Shown piece by piece: positions 11,623 to 26,600 of a DNA stretch of 64,000 nucleotides. Within the stretch, counting starts at the first letter, position 1. The number at the start of each line of letters is the position of its first letter. The translations under genes were made by a program, and so were the position numbers. The stretch covers positions 42,830,551 to 42,894,550 of the forward strand of contig NC_054872.1 in NCBI RefSeq assembly GCF_018320785.1. Direction: 5' to 3'. The notes beneath the pieces are model-generated. The model was not told the DNA's origin, made no database searches, and saw nothing but the letters and a program-made list of their open reading frames with translations. Source of the stretch: Cheilinus undulatus. Lineage: Eukaryota > Chordata > Actinopteri > Labriformes > Labridae.

Positions 11623-14600
11623 CTGGGAAAAAAGAAAGACACAAGCACAGTAGTTAGGGATAGAGACCTACAGGGACAGATTAAAAGGCTTTAGGTAGAA
11701 ACAAGTTCTGTCACCACACTAAAAAAAATAACCTCATTCATTAAAAAGGTTGTGATTAATTAATCACAATCAATCACATTTATCAACAATGTAGAGGGGA
11801 ACCATCAAAGCCCTCTTGGCTCTCTGATAGGACCTAAGAACTTGAAAAAAATTGCATTTGAAAAGTCAACAGTTGAAAATTAATTTCATTATTTAACAAT
11901 CAACATCTTAAACTGTCCCTGAGAGAAATAAACCCCTTGAAAACACACTTTTTGCACTGTGTTAAAAATTACAGAGGGCATGCATGTAGAGATTGGGAGA
12001 TTTCATTGATAAAATTCTACACAATGTACCTTTAAACAAGATAATTTATTCTGTTACTTATCTATAAAAATAAACCACCGTTATGTATGTAAAAGCCCCA
12101 TTAAAAATCATACATAAACACAATTTCCACTGGCCAATATTTCAAACATTTCTGTTTTAAAGACATCTGTTTAGACAAAATGTAGAATTGAAAGACAACA
12201 TATGAAAACAACTTAGAGATGCTCTTACCAAAGTGAACTGAGTTAATTTTAGTCATACACCCACAGAGAATAATCACCACACTCAGCAGTGCCTCTCAGC
12301 TGTAGTATTCAATCATCTTTTAAATAATTGCTTTGGTTTTAACCTTTAGCTGAACTTTTACTGCTTCTGTATACTCATTTAAGAAGTTTCCTGCAGTTTT
12401 CCAAATAACCTCTTGAAAACGAGTCAAAATATTTAACAAAATTTGACTGAATTCAGTTTTGCTGATTGCCCTGAATCTAAATGTAAGTGTGCTAATGCTT
12501 GACCATTAAAGACCCATTTACATCCAAGGATGTTTCTGCTAATAAGAACAAAAACAATGAGGTGCTAAATGGCATAAATTCCCAACTGTACTTTTATGTG
12601 CCAGATAAAAAGGGTGCTGCAGAGCTTGAGGTTTAACTACAACTGAGGATTCAATTTCTGCAGCTGCAGAGCACCCAATCAACTCTTGATGTGTTTGCAA
12701 TTTAATGAGTAACTACTTATTTCTGTACAAATGTCAATAAATGTGTCTAGTTCTTCATGAATTTAACAACTGCCACCAAGTCAGTATTAGACAAGTCATG
12801 CTACCAAAAAGCGTTTTGATAATCTTAATACTGAGAATAATCATACATTTGTATATTAGACATTCAAATAGATTTAAATGGTCAATAGAAATAATCTAAT
12901 AAAATCACTTTTCTTTGACGATTAAAAGCACTTTTTACACTGCAGGTTACATTTACCCATTCACATCCATTCACTCCACATTCTGACACTGATGCTGCAG
13001 GGTGCTATGCATAATGGTCATCTGAAGCTCCTATTCACAAGCATTGACATCCCATTGGTGCAACAGTAGGAGCTATTTGGGGTTAAGTGTCTTGCCCAAG
13101 GACAAATAAACATGCAAGAGCTGGGATCAAACCCCACACCCTCCAATTGAGACATGACCAACTCTACCACTGAACCACAGTTGCCATCAGAAATAAAGCA
13201 GATTGAATCTACCAGCGTCAGTCCCAAACGGGATATCAGTGATTAAAATGAACATACTACCACAAATGGAGGTTGGTCTTATCCTAATTTTAAACTTTAT
13301 CACGGGGCTTATGTCTTGAGAAGTGTTAGCTATTGGTTTGATGAAGATAAAGTGTCTCCATGGAAATGTATAGAACAAGATTTAATAGCCCCAATAAGAC
13401 TAAAGCACTTTCCTCTTATTGGTAACTTGGTCAAAAAGAGTGGTTTATATTATGGTCCAATCTTAGCTTACACGCTACAAGTCTTTGGAGAAGTTGAAAA
13501 ATGTATGAAGGTAAAAAATGTATGGTATAGATCATCTCCATGATGGAATAATAATCATCTGATATCTGGGGGGAAACCATTCAGAAACAAAAACTGAGAG
13601 GATAAAGGTATTTTAACTCTTAAAGATATCAATGGAGCAATTCTATCCTCAGTTTTCAGGAGCTTGTCAACAGGTATAATATTTTTTTAAAAATCTCTCT
13701 ATTACTACTTCAGAGTAAGGTTAGCTTGTAAAGCTCACAAGGTTCCCTCGGGATCAAATTTAACAGAACACCCTATTGTTAGCTGGATTCAAAATACTCA
13801 GAGTAAGTTTGCGACATACATTGCTTGACAAATTTCTTTGACCACCTGTCATAAAAACGAGAAAACATAAATATTTTAGAAACCTTTCAAAAACTTGTTT
13901 AAAACTAGAAATGTCATTTTTATGTATTTGGCAAATAACAAACTGAAACAACTAAATAGTCCTTTTTCCACACATAATAACCAAAACACTTAATATTTTG
14001 TATGGCCTCCTTTGGCCTTGATAACAGCTTGCATTCTTGCTGGCATTGTTTTCATGTACTTTTCCACAGTCTCTTTTGTTATTGAGTTCCAAATAGTTTC
14101 TAGCTGTTCCCAGAGACTTGCTTTAGATTTTGAGCCATCAATCTTTGAATCAACTAAATCCCAAATTTGTTCAATAACGATTCATGTTCAGACTTTGACT
14201 TGGCCAGTCCATCAGTTCCAGTACTCCAGATTCCTTTTTCTTGGTCAAATAGTCTCTGCACAGCTTTGAAGTATGCTTGGGGTCATTGTCTTGTTGGTAT
14301 ATGAACCCACGACCAATCAGATTCAGTCCAGAAGGGATTCCATGATGCACTAGGATGTTGTGGTAGACGTTCTTGTTCATGATACCGTCCATTTTCACAA
14401 ATTTACCCACGCTGTATCCACAAATGGAACCCCATACCACAATGAAATCTCCACCGTGTTTCACCGTGGGTGCAATGCATCTGGCATCAGAAGGTTCTCC
14501 AGCTTTTCTGCGGACATAAACACGACCATGCTGACCCAAGAGTTCAAACTTGGACTCGTCCGTCCAGAGTACCTTCTTCCAGTCATCAACAGTCCAGTGT

Positions 14601-17600
14601 TTGTGCTCCCTGGCAAATCTGAGGTGTTTCTGGATGTTTGCAGGCCTCAATAATGGCTTCTTAGCAGCTATTCTTCCCTTGTTCGGTCAGTCATCTGCTT
14701 ATGGTCATTCTGGAGACTTTCTCAGACTCTGATCTAGAAGCATTCATCTCTGCCTGAAGATCAGCAGTGGTCTTCCTTCTGTCTCTAGTACTTCAAATCT
14801 TGAGGTGTCTGACATCTGCTTCAGTTAACTTTGGTTTCCTGCCTCTCCTTGGCACATTTTGTAAGTACCAGTCTCGGCAATTGACTCCAAAGCATACTTG
14901 ACCACACTGTGAGAACACTTTATGTCTTTCCCTATTTGTCTCAGAGACCATCCAGCATCATGAAGGGCTTTCATTTTCAGTGAGCTCTCCACGTTTTACC
15001 ATTTTGAACAGGAATGAGGAATTTCAAAATGAATTCACCTTTTTATACCCTGATTTGAGCCGGCTCACTGGGCTTCTCTGAGAAGTCAGAAATTAATAAG
15101 CATAACATTCAACCACTAAAACTCATTTTTCTGTTCAGGAATGCAAGTAAATAACTATAATTTGACGTATTAATCAAGAAATAATAATGTGCTTTACTAT
15201 TTTTTCAGTTTTTTTGTAAATCAGTAAATTTGAAAATTCATGGATAAAAATAATTATTATATATTCGCTAAAAATATTATTTGGGTTAAAGAGCTTCTAC
15301 ATATTGCTGTATTAACCATTGCAGAAACATAAAAAATGATTTTGGTAATTACCAATGCTGTTAATTTAGGGCAGCTGTGGCATAAACCTTACTTTGGGTG
15401 GTGGTCTAATAAATTTGTTAAGCACTTTATATCTATGATAAATTAACATGTTAATGTTCTCAAACTGTTAAAAAATATTCTGAAAGTGTTAATGTAAATT
15501 CTATTTGTTCTTATTACGTCAAAAAAAAATAACCCCCCCCCCCAAAAAAAAAAAAAAAGATTGAAATTTTTGCCTGCAAACAACACTTCTGCATGTAAAA
15601 GTCATATTATCAAAGTGATAAGCTGTGCCGTTCAACCGATGGGGGCACAAAAATCAACATCATCAAGATGAGCTTTGAAACAATTAAGGATGACATGAGA
15701 AAAACCTGTTATAGTGATGGAGACTCCTGGAGAGTGCAGTATTTCCGTTATATGAGGTGTGGTACAGGGCGTACATCCGCTTGGGAGGAGAACTGCAAGC
15801 AGGCAAGAGAGAGGTTAAGAAGATGAATGATCAATCATTTAAATGTGAAATAAAAGAAGATTCACATTCATCTGCATTTCAAAATTTCAAAAAGAGACTG
15901 ATAGAAAAAAATAACGTGCAGTTCACCTGAAAAAATTGAGCTAAGAAAGGTTTGTGTGTTTGTTGTGGTCATAATTTAGAAATAACATTTGAAAACGTTT
16001 GCTTTTGATACTTTGAAATCTTGTAAACCTAATGATATAATCCCACCTACATTGTTGGGAGGAGGCAGAAGTCTTACACCCTTTCTTAGCATTAACAAGG
16101 ATTAAAGCCATTTTGGGCATTTAGATACCAAATGGTAATCCTTAATGCTTCATGTGGATGTACCTGAATGTGTACTGAAGACGGTTAAATATCCAACAGC
16201 TCAGACTGCATTTCGAGGTTATTGGCCTTTTTCTCAATTTGAGTTCTGTAGACACAACACTTGATTTGATCTGTGGTATTCTCTCAGTAAGCAAAAAGAG
16301 GGTGTTTTTCATGCCCATCCAGCCTTGCTTGAAGTGATGGGAATTACAGCTCTTTTCAGAGATCTGAATCATTCGACTCAACTCAGTAAGAAAAGCCAGG
16401 CCTTCGGCTCCTGAACATCTCCTCATTTGGCATCATTTTACTGTTTTTATATCTTTAAAGCAACAAAAATAGGACAAAAAAGGCAAGCTTCCTTACAATG
16501 GGGGACAATACCATCACTCACAAAAGGAGCCAGCTTGTTTTTTGCAAATGAATCATGATTTAACCAGCCCCTCTCAAGATTTATTTTCTTAAGTTTCTCA
16601 CTATGTTCTTCAAAGGGAAACTTATGACAACATACGGGAGAAAAGTTGTCAAAGATGTGCCACTAGCCTCTTAGTTCATGACTAATTTGCTCCAGTTAAT
16701 TCTTATAGCCAGCTGCTTCACTTCACACAACATAGGGATGTTTTTTTTTTTTTTTTTTTTTTTATGGCTGAAAGCATAAAGAAATAACAAGCCACATCAA
16801 GAGAGCCATGCATGGAATGATGTACAGGCTGTTGTTTGCATACCCGGTGGGCAAGTGAGTTCTGATATCAGGTCGTCACTTAAGACGTATTGTTAATGCA
16901 TAATATAGGTGCATGTGCTTAAGTGCAGTCACTTAGTGCAGGCTAATAGTTATAATGCTTATTCAAAATAGATGCTGCAGGCCTAGACTGTAAATATAAG
17001 GGATGCATGATAGTGGATTTTTTCAGATATTTAATATGCTGATATTTACTAAATAATTTCAGCCAATAACAATATTATGTACTGATATTTACATGTAGTT
17101 TAGACCTAAAACACACAATTTAAAGTTTGAGGATGATCAAATCACCAAATTTTGGTCCTTAAAACACACTTTAAAATGTAAGGAAAGATGATGAATAAAG
17201 AAAAAGACTTCCGCTGAGTAGGTCTGATGGTCCTGCCAGAAACTCCACTCACTTATCTGTTTGTCTAGCCAATATTTACAGATTATATAGGCAGATTTTG
17301 ATAGCCAAAATATTTGTTGTAAATATATGCAGAAATGTTCACATCTGTTGATACCAATAATTCACTTTTCCGTTAATATCTGCCAATACCAATATTGGCA
17401 TTAATATTGTGCATCCCTAGTGAATATGCCAGATTATAGCCATTGGCTAATTTCTGTCTGTTGTACCTGGTAGATGTTGCTTCAATTCAAATATCCAAAA
17501 TGTATTGCAAATGCAAACTGTAATCAGTGCCTAAGAGACAGGCAAATCCAAACTTAAAATATCATGAAGTATCTGCATGATGCTACAATTGATCTAACAG

Positions 17601-20600
17601 TCAAAATTCTGAGCATGCTCCTTAAACCTCACCTCCACGAGTCCATGGAAAAGAATGTTTGTGATGTTGCAACATTTTTCTTCTGTTACCTTACAGGAAT
17701 AACTTTTATTGTTATCAGAAGACCTGAATCCCCGTTTTAAGGGCTGGCTTTGTTGTGTTTTGTCTGTGTTTATCTGTTTTGGCGGGCAGGACAAGGTCAG
17801 GGACGAAGCCATCTTCATGAACAAAATACTTAAAGCAGATAGTCTAGAGTGCAGGCCCCCACCTCGACACACTTTCCTGCTGCCCATTGTTGCTTTTCAT
17901 AAGGGAGAAATACTATTTAAATTTTATCACGCCAATCTATGATGTATCAGTCCGAAACTCAATGACATATATGCTTCTTACCTCAAACTAAGCTCCTCCT
18001 CTGACTTCCTGGAGTTGTAAAGGCCGGCCCCTCCCATGTAGCCATGGCAACATGGCAGCAGCTCAATGGGGTTGGCAGCAACTGGGGGTGGACAAGGCTG
18101 GGCACAGGAGACACACAGATCAACTTGTCTGGGTGCCAACATCATCACAGGATTCAATCAGGCCATGATACCTCCGTGCTCAGACATACATTGAGATAAT
18201 TCTGGGCATGAAGCGCTGTTTTGTGTTTTCTACTGCATACTCTAAATGATCAATCATTGTGCATTAGGTGTTCTTCTTTCATTCTTAAAGACAAGAAAGA
18301 GCGACAATTCAATGTTCCTGTATAGCCTGAGGGCAGATATGTCTATAAAGCTACATTACAAGCATTAACGGATGAGTCACATCATCAAGGCTCATCAAAC
18401 ACAGCCGTATGATGTCTCACCCTAAATGTATCCCCTTGCATCTTATAGAGGTGGCTGCTTAGTGAGGCAGCTTTCATGTCACACAGGCTCACTATCCGTG
18501 AAAAGTTAAAACATCGGAGCATCATCGCAGCAATCAATCACAGGAAACGTCACCCAGAGGTACATGCATTTCTCATTGCTGGACTGTGACATATGGTTCC
18601 ACTCTTGGCCCTTTATCGCTCTCTTCTCTAGCATTACTACTAGGAGGGGAGATTATTATTCAGTGGCCTTTGTCGACGTCTGTGCCTTTAAATGGATGTG
18701 CTCTGTCAATGCTGCACTGTCAAGGTGCCAGCGCCACCTGGCCAAACTGTAATCGACTGCAAAGTGCACTTGGAAATGATCCCAAGCTACAGCATATCAG
18801 CATTCCTTCCCATCTCACTTTCCCGCACGACAACGAGCCTGCTCCTCCAAGACGGACGGAGATTAGCATCAATCAGAGGGGCACAATGGGGCCTGGAAGT
18901 GCCGGAGTGAAAACGGGTGTTCTGTGGAGCGTATTGTTCCAGGATTACTGTATTTGCACACACACGCGGATCAGAGTGTTGTGTAGGAGGACGCAGTACA
19001 ATGAGCATTCGCAGTTAAGAATGCAGTTTAAAAATAGTAACTGCCACATGTGATGTTGCCTGTTTCACCGGCATCCGCTGGGAATTGGGTCTGATGATCA
19101 TGATAAATGCGGCGCTGAACTGCAGATGTTGATGAAATACATGAGCAGGTTTTTGTGCAGCCAAGTTTGCATTTGAATTATAGATTTTAACTGAAACACA
19201 CGACACGTCAACTCTCACACGCTTCCCTTTAGACTCAGAGGCATCAGAGGGCGATAAACATACAGCATAAAGGAGAAAGATAGAGAAATACGAAGGCAGA
19301 GAGCTTCACTGGGTGTTAAAAGATATGCAGACTGATCTAGACTGCAAAATGAACCTTCATCACATCCTCTGACTGACAGGTTATTTGGATCGCAGAGGGC
19401 TGTTTACCTGGCTGTACAAAAAAAGGAAAAAATAATCAGGGAGCTTTTGTGGCACAGACCTTCCTCATCTCGCCCTGAGTTGAAGACAGAAGCACTGACC
19501 TGTGTCTCCATGATGCGACGCTTTGATTTACGTGACTCCTGCCCCCCCACTCTCCTCTGGCAGGGCAGTGACAACGGGCTGAAGAGAACAAAAACACACA
19601 TAAATTAGAATACAAACATACAACACCAACGTACAGGGTTTGGTTTATTAGTTTGTCTTCATAAAAGCCTCTTGAGATGTGTAGGAGGAGAGTGCCGAGA
19701 TGATATGCAGGATAATTCTGATGTATAATATGTGAAGTAGATTTTCATGTATTTATGAGTCCCATAAGCATCTGCAGAAGTGCTCAAAAAATAATAAAAT
19801 AATCCCATAAAACGCTCTCTCTATCTTTGCTCTCCCAAAATTTGAAACCAAAGTGCTAAAACTCCCAATAAAAGTATTCCCTTGAGACTAAAACATCCAT
19901 TACAACCCACTTTGATAAAGGTTTGAATTGCAACATACTCCTCACATATCTATAAATAGAGCTGCATAGGTAGTAGGGCTTTAAATGTTTATTTTGTGCT
20001 GGGAGCAATGCTGTAGAAAAGACAACAGAGTCATTGAATTATGAAGATTCATCCTCAGAGGTGAAAATTTGACGTTTTTGCCTGAAGGCAACACAAAGAT
20101 TAAGTTATGTCAAAGCACTAATGTCAGTAAAACTGTATCATTTAATTTTTAACCATTTTTACGTGTAATTATTTGAATCTCAGACTCAGACCTGAATGAA
20201 GCCTGCAGTATGATCTTACTAATGGTGGGGTCAAAGAAGAGCACAGAGACCGTCTAAAACTAACTGTAGAGTATGGCAGCTTCTCTGTATCAGACAGCAA
20301 ATTCTTTTTTATACCGCCATACACAAAAAACAAGGCTAAGACAACACTTGTCATTTCATGACCATGGGATCAAAATATCCCCTTTCTGTGTAGTAATGGC
20401 ATACTGACAAACAAACAATCAACAGCAACAATATCCTGATTCATAAGTTGATAGTTTTCCACAAAGTCTTGGTTAATTAAAAAACTGATATTATCAGTAC
20501 TGAAACTTATAAAAGGTTCAGATTTTAAGATTTATTTTTAATCCAAAACTGTAGAAAGTGAAAGAGAAAACCCTGTATTACCTACTAAAAATGTTCCAAT

Positions 20601-23600
20601 GTTTTTGTGCAAGTTAGATGGTGAGCAGGAGTTGGACTGGACTTTTTGGTAAATAGAAGCAATCAATGATTTTACGGGGTAAAAAAAATGAACCCGATAA
20701 TATCTGAGTTTAAAGATCTATCCTGACAAACCTTTAGGCCAAAGTTGGTAAAAACATATCTGTCTTGAACTCTGCTAACTACATAAGAAAGAAGGAAAAC
20801 AGTTTTTGTTGGTGACTTTGACTCTTGTACCCTCATTTTTAGTTGACTGCTAATTTGAAAAAGTATAAAACTAAATCATCATGATACAATACGATAAAAG
20901 TTATCTAGGTTTTCTGTTCTTGGTATTTGCCAATACCCTGTGTTCTAAAACAGTTGTTCCCAAAATTTTTCTGTGGATGAAAACATTTTCAAGTCCCCCC
21001 ATGCACACAATAAAATGTATCGATAAATGCTAAACAAAGAGTTACAGTGTTTGCTGACAAATTCCTACATTCCTTATAACTTCTTTTCTGAAACATTGTC
21101 TGCAAAAAACAAAAAACAAATAAACAAAAAAACAAAAAACAAAAAACAGAATAGCAATTGCAACATTAACCTTCCAAGTTCTGACAGCCATTTTTAGCTC
21201 ATTTTCCGTACAGCCTTTATCTGCAATTTGCCAGATTTAGGTAATAGCAGAAAAAACGTACACTGATAAAAATGTGGCATGTAAAGGATATGGTTCTCTT
21301 CCTGTGTAGTAGTATTGTACGGATGAAAATTTATTTTTAGGCAAGACATCTCAAAAAATATGCCATGCTTTATGTAGCCAGGCTAAATGTTGTGCATTGA
21401 CTTTATTTACCTTGTCGTGACCCCCCGTCATAACTTCAGGCCCCCCTTAGGGGCCATGGGCCCTAGTTTGGGAATCATTATTGTAAAGTATTGGTTTCCA
21501 TATAATAAAATATGATATGATAAAATGCAATACTAAACATTACAACAAGACACATTTTACGATGCAAGACAATCTTATGCTACACAACACAATACTACAC
21601 AATAGTAGGGATGCATAATATTATCGCTCTGGTATCGGTATCAGCAGATATCAAAATTTTTGCAGATATTTACATCCAATATTTTGCCTGTGTATTTCAG
21701 CATATGTAGACTGTAAATTTTGTCCATATATACTAATAAATTAGTGAGACGTAAAGGACTAAAGTTTGTTTCCTTGGTTATTCTCAAACCTGTAAGTGTG
21801 TCCAAAAGGACTGAAATTTCTTGCCCGAAAAGCATATCTAAATATCAGTATCCATATTAATATCAATATCAGAATCAGCTAAAATGAACCTGTAAATATC
21901 GGCATATCGGATATTGGCAAAAATCAAATATCGTGGATCTCTACAGCATAGGATGCGATATAGTATGATACAACAATACATTATAAAGAGAGCAAATTGG
22001 GGTTAAGTATCTTGCCCAAGGACACATGGACCTGTGACTGTTGGGGCTGGGGATCAAATCCACAACCTCCAAAATTATGGGAAGACCGACTCTACCAACT
22101 GAGCCACAGTTGCCCCAATACCATAAGATACTATATGATATGATATGATACAAAATGATACAACACAATCTGATGCTATACAATTAGATACCATGCCATA
22201 CTACATAATTCAATAACCTTTGTAGCTCCTGTGGGAGAATTTGTTGTGGCTCCAGTGCTGCACACACTTTACTGCATCTAGAGCATATTTAATCACAAAA
22301 CAACTGAGACACTCCATAGTTCACACATAAACAGAAGAACACACCGTTCTAAATGACAAACACGTACAACTAATTACAATTGTTGCACAGGGATGGCATT
22401 AAAACCACAACATCCAACATGTATAACAACCATTCCCGCCTAAAAAATTGAAAATCATGAATTTGATCAAGGTGAGCAGAAACAAGCTTTTAAAAAGTGT
22501 AACTGTGCATATCTTTTGAAAAGGAGAGCAGAGACAACCAGAAGACTACTTTTCCCATGCAATAAAACTCAATATTTCTGTTTTAGAGGCTCAAATTATA
22601 TGAGTTTTTGTAAAAACATAAGACCTTATTAAACCACTTCCCCCTTCACTCATCTGCTCTCTTAAAACTGCACCTCTGCAGATGATTTCATTGTAATTCA
22701 GTCTGAAAAAGCGCCAGCCAAATGCTAGAAATTATTCAAAATGAAAAACCGTGCCATGAAATCTGCAGACTACAGGACAAGTGTACACACACACACAAGC
22801 ACACACTGACAGAGGTACAAGCGCGGGCCCACACGGGGGTTTTATACCCTTTTAGGAGATTATTAAGACACTGATACTTTTGCTGGCATATGAAAACTGC
22901 AGCCCTTTGATTCCTCCGTTAATTGTTCATGCGTAATGACTGTGTGCCCTGTGGGAATCCCACAGCTTTATTGAGATAAAAGCTGAAAGAGAGTGGATGT
23001 CCTTACTCTGACCTTCTCCGGTGCGTGATGTTGATAGGTGGGTCGGTGATTAGGGGTGACGAATCGGACGTCAGCGGAGGTGGGGCTCGGACCTGAAGCC
23101 CGAAAAGACACTTCTTCTTCTTGATCTCCTTTCCAGAGACGAACCTGCGGGCGACATCAAAGGAAAAGCTTGAATAGCCCTGGTTGTTGTTGGGTCTTTC
23201 AAAACGCATCTTCTTCCTCCTCTGTTTGTGTGTATTCATTACTTCTCTTTGATGCTTATAATAAATTTGATGTTGTGTAACAAAATGTACTTATACTCCT
23301 TATGGAAAAGAAGACTCGGGAACATTTCAAAGGTAGACTCTGTGTAATTAAGTATACATAATTAGAGCAGACTCTGCCTGGAGAATCTTGCAGATTTGTG
23401 ACTGCAAGGCTATTTTTAGAAATTGCCATGAAAAAATAACACTAAAAGCAAAAAACCTCTATGCTGGTAATTGTGATTTAATAATAGTGACTTTTGTCCT
23501 TCTCTAACACTACATAAAAAGCATCAAAACCTATTAAATCTTATCTGGTCTAATTAACACTTACATTTTCCTTCAAAGTCACACCTTTCACCTCTTTTAT

Positions 23601-26600
23601 TTCAGCTCTCATGTACGACATTACAAAGTACGCAGCACTAAGAAGACTCCCTCTATTCACAGAGCGCTACTCATCAATCCAGTCATGTGTGGTCGCTGTT
23701 TATTCTTCTCATCATATGCAATGACTTACCTGTCCTTGTGGGAGTTGAGTGCGTTGAGGAGATTGTGACAGCGGTCCTGCCTTGGCGTGTCAGAGAGCTG
23801 GGGGACAGACAGGAATGAAAAATCAAAGCTGTGTTTACACAGTGGACGGCCATCACACGGACATCCTTTAATGCATACAATCACTGTCTTTTACAGACGC
23901 TGACAGCAGCAGTGTTAATATGGAAAACTACTTGTTGCAGCAAAATGAAAAAGCCCCTTGATGTGATTTAATGACATAACAAACAATGCATTTTAAATGT
24001 GTCCTTTATACCCAGCTTAAAGGAGAACACAAAGCCTTTGATAAATGTATAGGAAATGCTCAGAAAAATCCTCTTCTCTCAGTCACCTCTGGTTTTATGC
24101 TCGTCTTTATCCTCTGTGGAGCAATGTCAGACTTTAAACCAGGTGGAATTACAACTTTAAGTCATAACATTCTAGTTTGAGGATTTGCCAGCTCACATTT
24201 ATGTTTACAAATGCTGGCTAGTGTCCTAGATCAGAGATTTTCCAACTAGGGAAACTATACCGCATGGGGTAGAGTATCTGTGCCAACGCCAGGGGTAATA
24301 TAGAGAGATTACGGCAGCTAGTTGGAAAAAAAATATGTTTCTATTTACATATTTGTTGTTGTGAGAAAAAGTAGATTACAAATTGCTTTGGGGCAGATCT
24401 AGTAAACGCACATTACATTCACAATAATCAACCAGCAAAAAGTACAAAGCTGTCTGCATAGTATCGCAAAAAATACTCACTCAAGCATGATTGGTTTCTA
24501 TAATCTAGCAACAAGTAGTAATTTTTCTTTACATTTCAATATCAAATAGGAAACTTTGAGGGAAAATAAGCTTAAAGTCCTTAAAGAGATAAGTAAAAGA
24601 TGAAAATTGCTAAAATACGGCTCTTTTTTATTGGACTTGTATTTTTTCTGTCTTCAATATTTTAACTATGACGTATTTGCTAATGTACTGTGTTTAAGGT
24701 ATCTAATTTTTTAAAGGTCACATTTTATGCAAAATACACTTTTTCAGGCTTTTCTACAATGCCCCCGAGAATCAGAACAACCCCCCCCTTTAAGAAAATG
24801 TGTGCTGAAACATGTCATTCTCAGATTTCCCCCTCATGATGTCATGTAGGGGGTTAGCACCAGAGTTAGGTTCTGTTGGCCCCTCCCCCTTAGAAGAAAG
24901 TCTCGCCCTTCTCTCCTGATCCTCCTCTCAGCTGAGAGGAGAGCCACATCCATTTCCTAAGAGGGGCGGAGTCAGACAGCTCAGAAACATTTAAAGCCAC
25001 AGACACAGCTAATTCTGCGCAGGGCTGAAACAGAGGGGTTATTAGACATGCAAAAATCCAATATTGGAGAGTTTTCTCAGCAACAGAGTTCACAGGGATG
25101 TTCTGGGGACTTGAGACACCAATATAAACTTTTCTTAAAAGGATAAAGTATGTGACCTTTAATTGTTCCTTATTTCCAACTTTAATCTTTAAAAGCCTTC
25201 CTTAGACAGATGTTTAAAATTAGCACTTAGCAGTGCATCTGGGACCTGTGCATGACTAAATGCCACGGCATCAATGTTACTGTGTGTCCATGTAAAATAA
25301 GTGTCAAAAAAAAAATAAAATAAATATTTCATTCAAAATAATAAATGAACTGTTTGCTAAAAGTTAAGTAAATCTATACTTTAGCTTAAAGTCTCAGCTA
25401 CAATTTTAGTAGTTTTTGGATGAAATTGAAATTAACAAAGTTTATTAGATGTTTTTCAATTAGTAACTGGTAAAAGGTTGAAATGTTGCTTTATGCTTTA
25501 TGTGTTTATTCATAGAGGGGGACAGTGGATAGACTTAGAAACAGGGATGAGAGGATGGAGAAGAGATGAGGGAAAGTAGCTACAAGCAAGACCTAAACCC
25601 AGACAGCCCATGTACATGGGGAGCGCCTTTATCACTAGGCCATCTGCGCCCCCAATTTTTCATTCCCATGTTGGGAAGCAATAAAACATCCAAAATTTCG
25701 ACAGGCCTGATGTCTGTGCCAATTTTTGAGTTTTGGTGCATGTTCCAATACTCAAAAGTCCAGCAAAATGTATAAAATTATAAAAATGACCCCAAGGATT
25801 TCAATAGAGTCTTTGCACTGGTGTTTGGGCCCTAATAATATGATATCAGATGACTGTTGCTGTCAGCTAATATCAGCTTATAACTGCTAAACAGAAAAGT
25901 ATTGCATGAATAGCCAAAAAATAGCCATAAGTAATGGATTAAGTTTTGAAGTTGTTACCCTAGGGTATGCATAGGGTATGCAATTTTACTTGAACAGGTA
26001 TTGTGTAAACTTCTGAATGTAGCAGATATTAGATGATAGATAAAACAGAAATCTAATGAATAAATGGTTTAAAGATTTATAGCTAAAGTTCTTGAGAACT
26101 GTGGCCCAGTGTTTTAAGGCACACCCTGGGTTCAAATCCAGCCTGAGGCCCTTTACCGCATGTCTCTCCCCCACTCTTATCCCTGTTTCCGACTCTATCC
26201 ACTGTCCTCCTCTATCAAATAAGGGCACAAAAATGCCAGAAATAAATCTTTAAAAAAAAGTTCTTGAGAACTTTTGAGTAGTCCACCCAATTTCAGGTAA
26301 TTTAAATAAGCTAACTGAATTAACTGCAGAGAAATAAAACTGTTCAAACACAAGCCTTATGCAATACATAAACTTTTACAGTAGCAGGCTTAAAGTTGAT
26401 AAAATCTAAATATTAAGCTGAAGTAGGCTAATGGACATACTTTAGGAATATCACACCTTAGGAGTGATGCACTGAATGTAACTGCTGTGATTTGGTGATG
26501 GGCACAAGGCCATAGGCCAAATGCCAGAGACATGTTGAAGAAAACAAATTTCATTATGAAAGCAGTGAAATAAGGGCCTGTTTCATGATTCTGAGGGATG

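Larger units (their letters stand above)
21485..22215. repeat. Low-complexity 'gatacaata' tract interrupted by two elements
   Basis: Variants of atgata/tacaata occur at 21,490-21,605, 21,945-21,985 and 22,117-22,210. A MITE (21,607-21,942) and a SINE (21,993-22,116) separate them, which suggests a formerly continuous tract of simple repeats that took two insertions. Confidence 0.55.

Noticed and set aside
13080..13188. A genuine tRNA gene (A and B boxes present)
   Set aside because: No cloverleaf can be drawn; the boxes belong to a SINE with the family body and tail. The same applies to 21,993-22,116, 26,101-26,256 and 55,490-55,680.
14012..14269. Plus-strand ORFs inside the Tc1 element
   Set aside because: Antisense shadows of the transposase pseudogene.
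18586..19053. 155-codon plus-strand ORF
   Set aside because: Overlapping ORFs in several frames, no recognisable motif, no acceptor/donor pair with a consistent partner exon.
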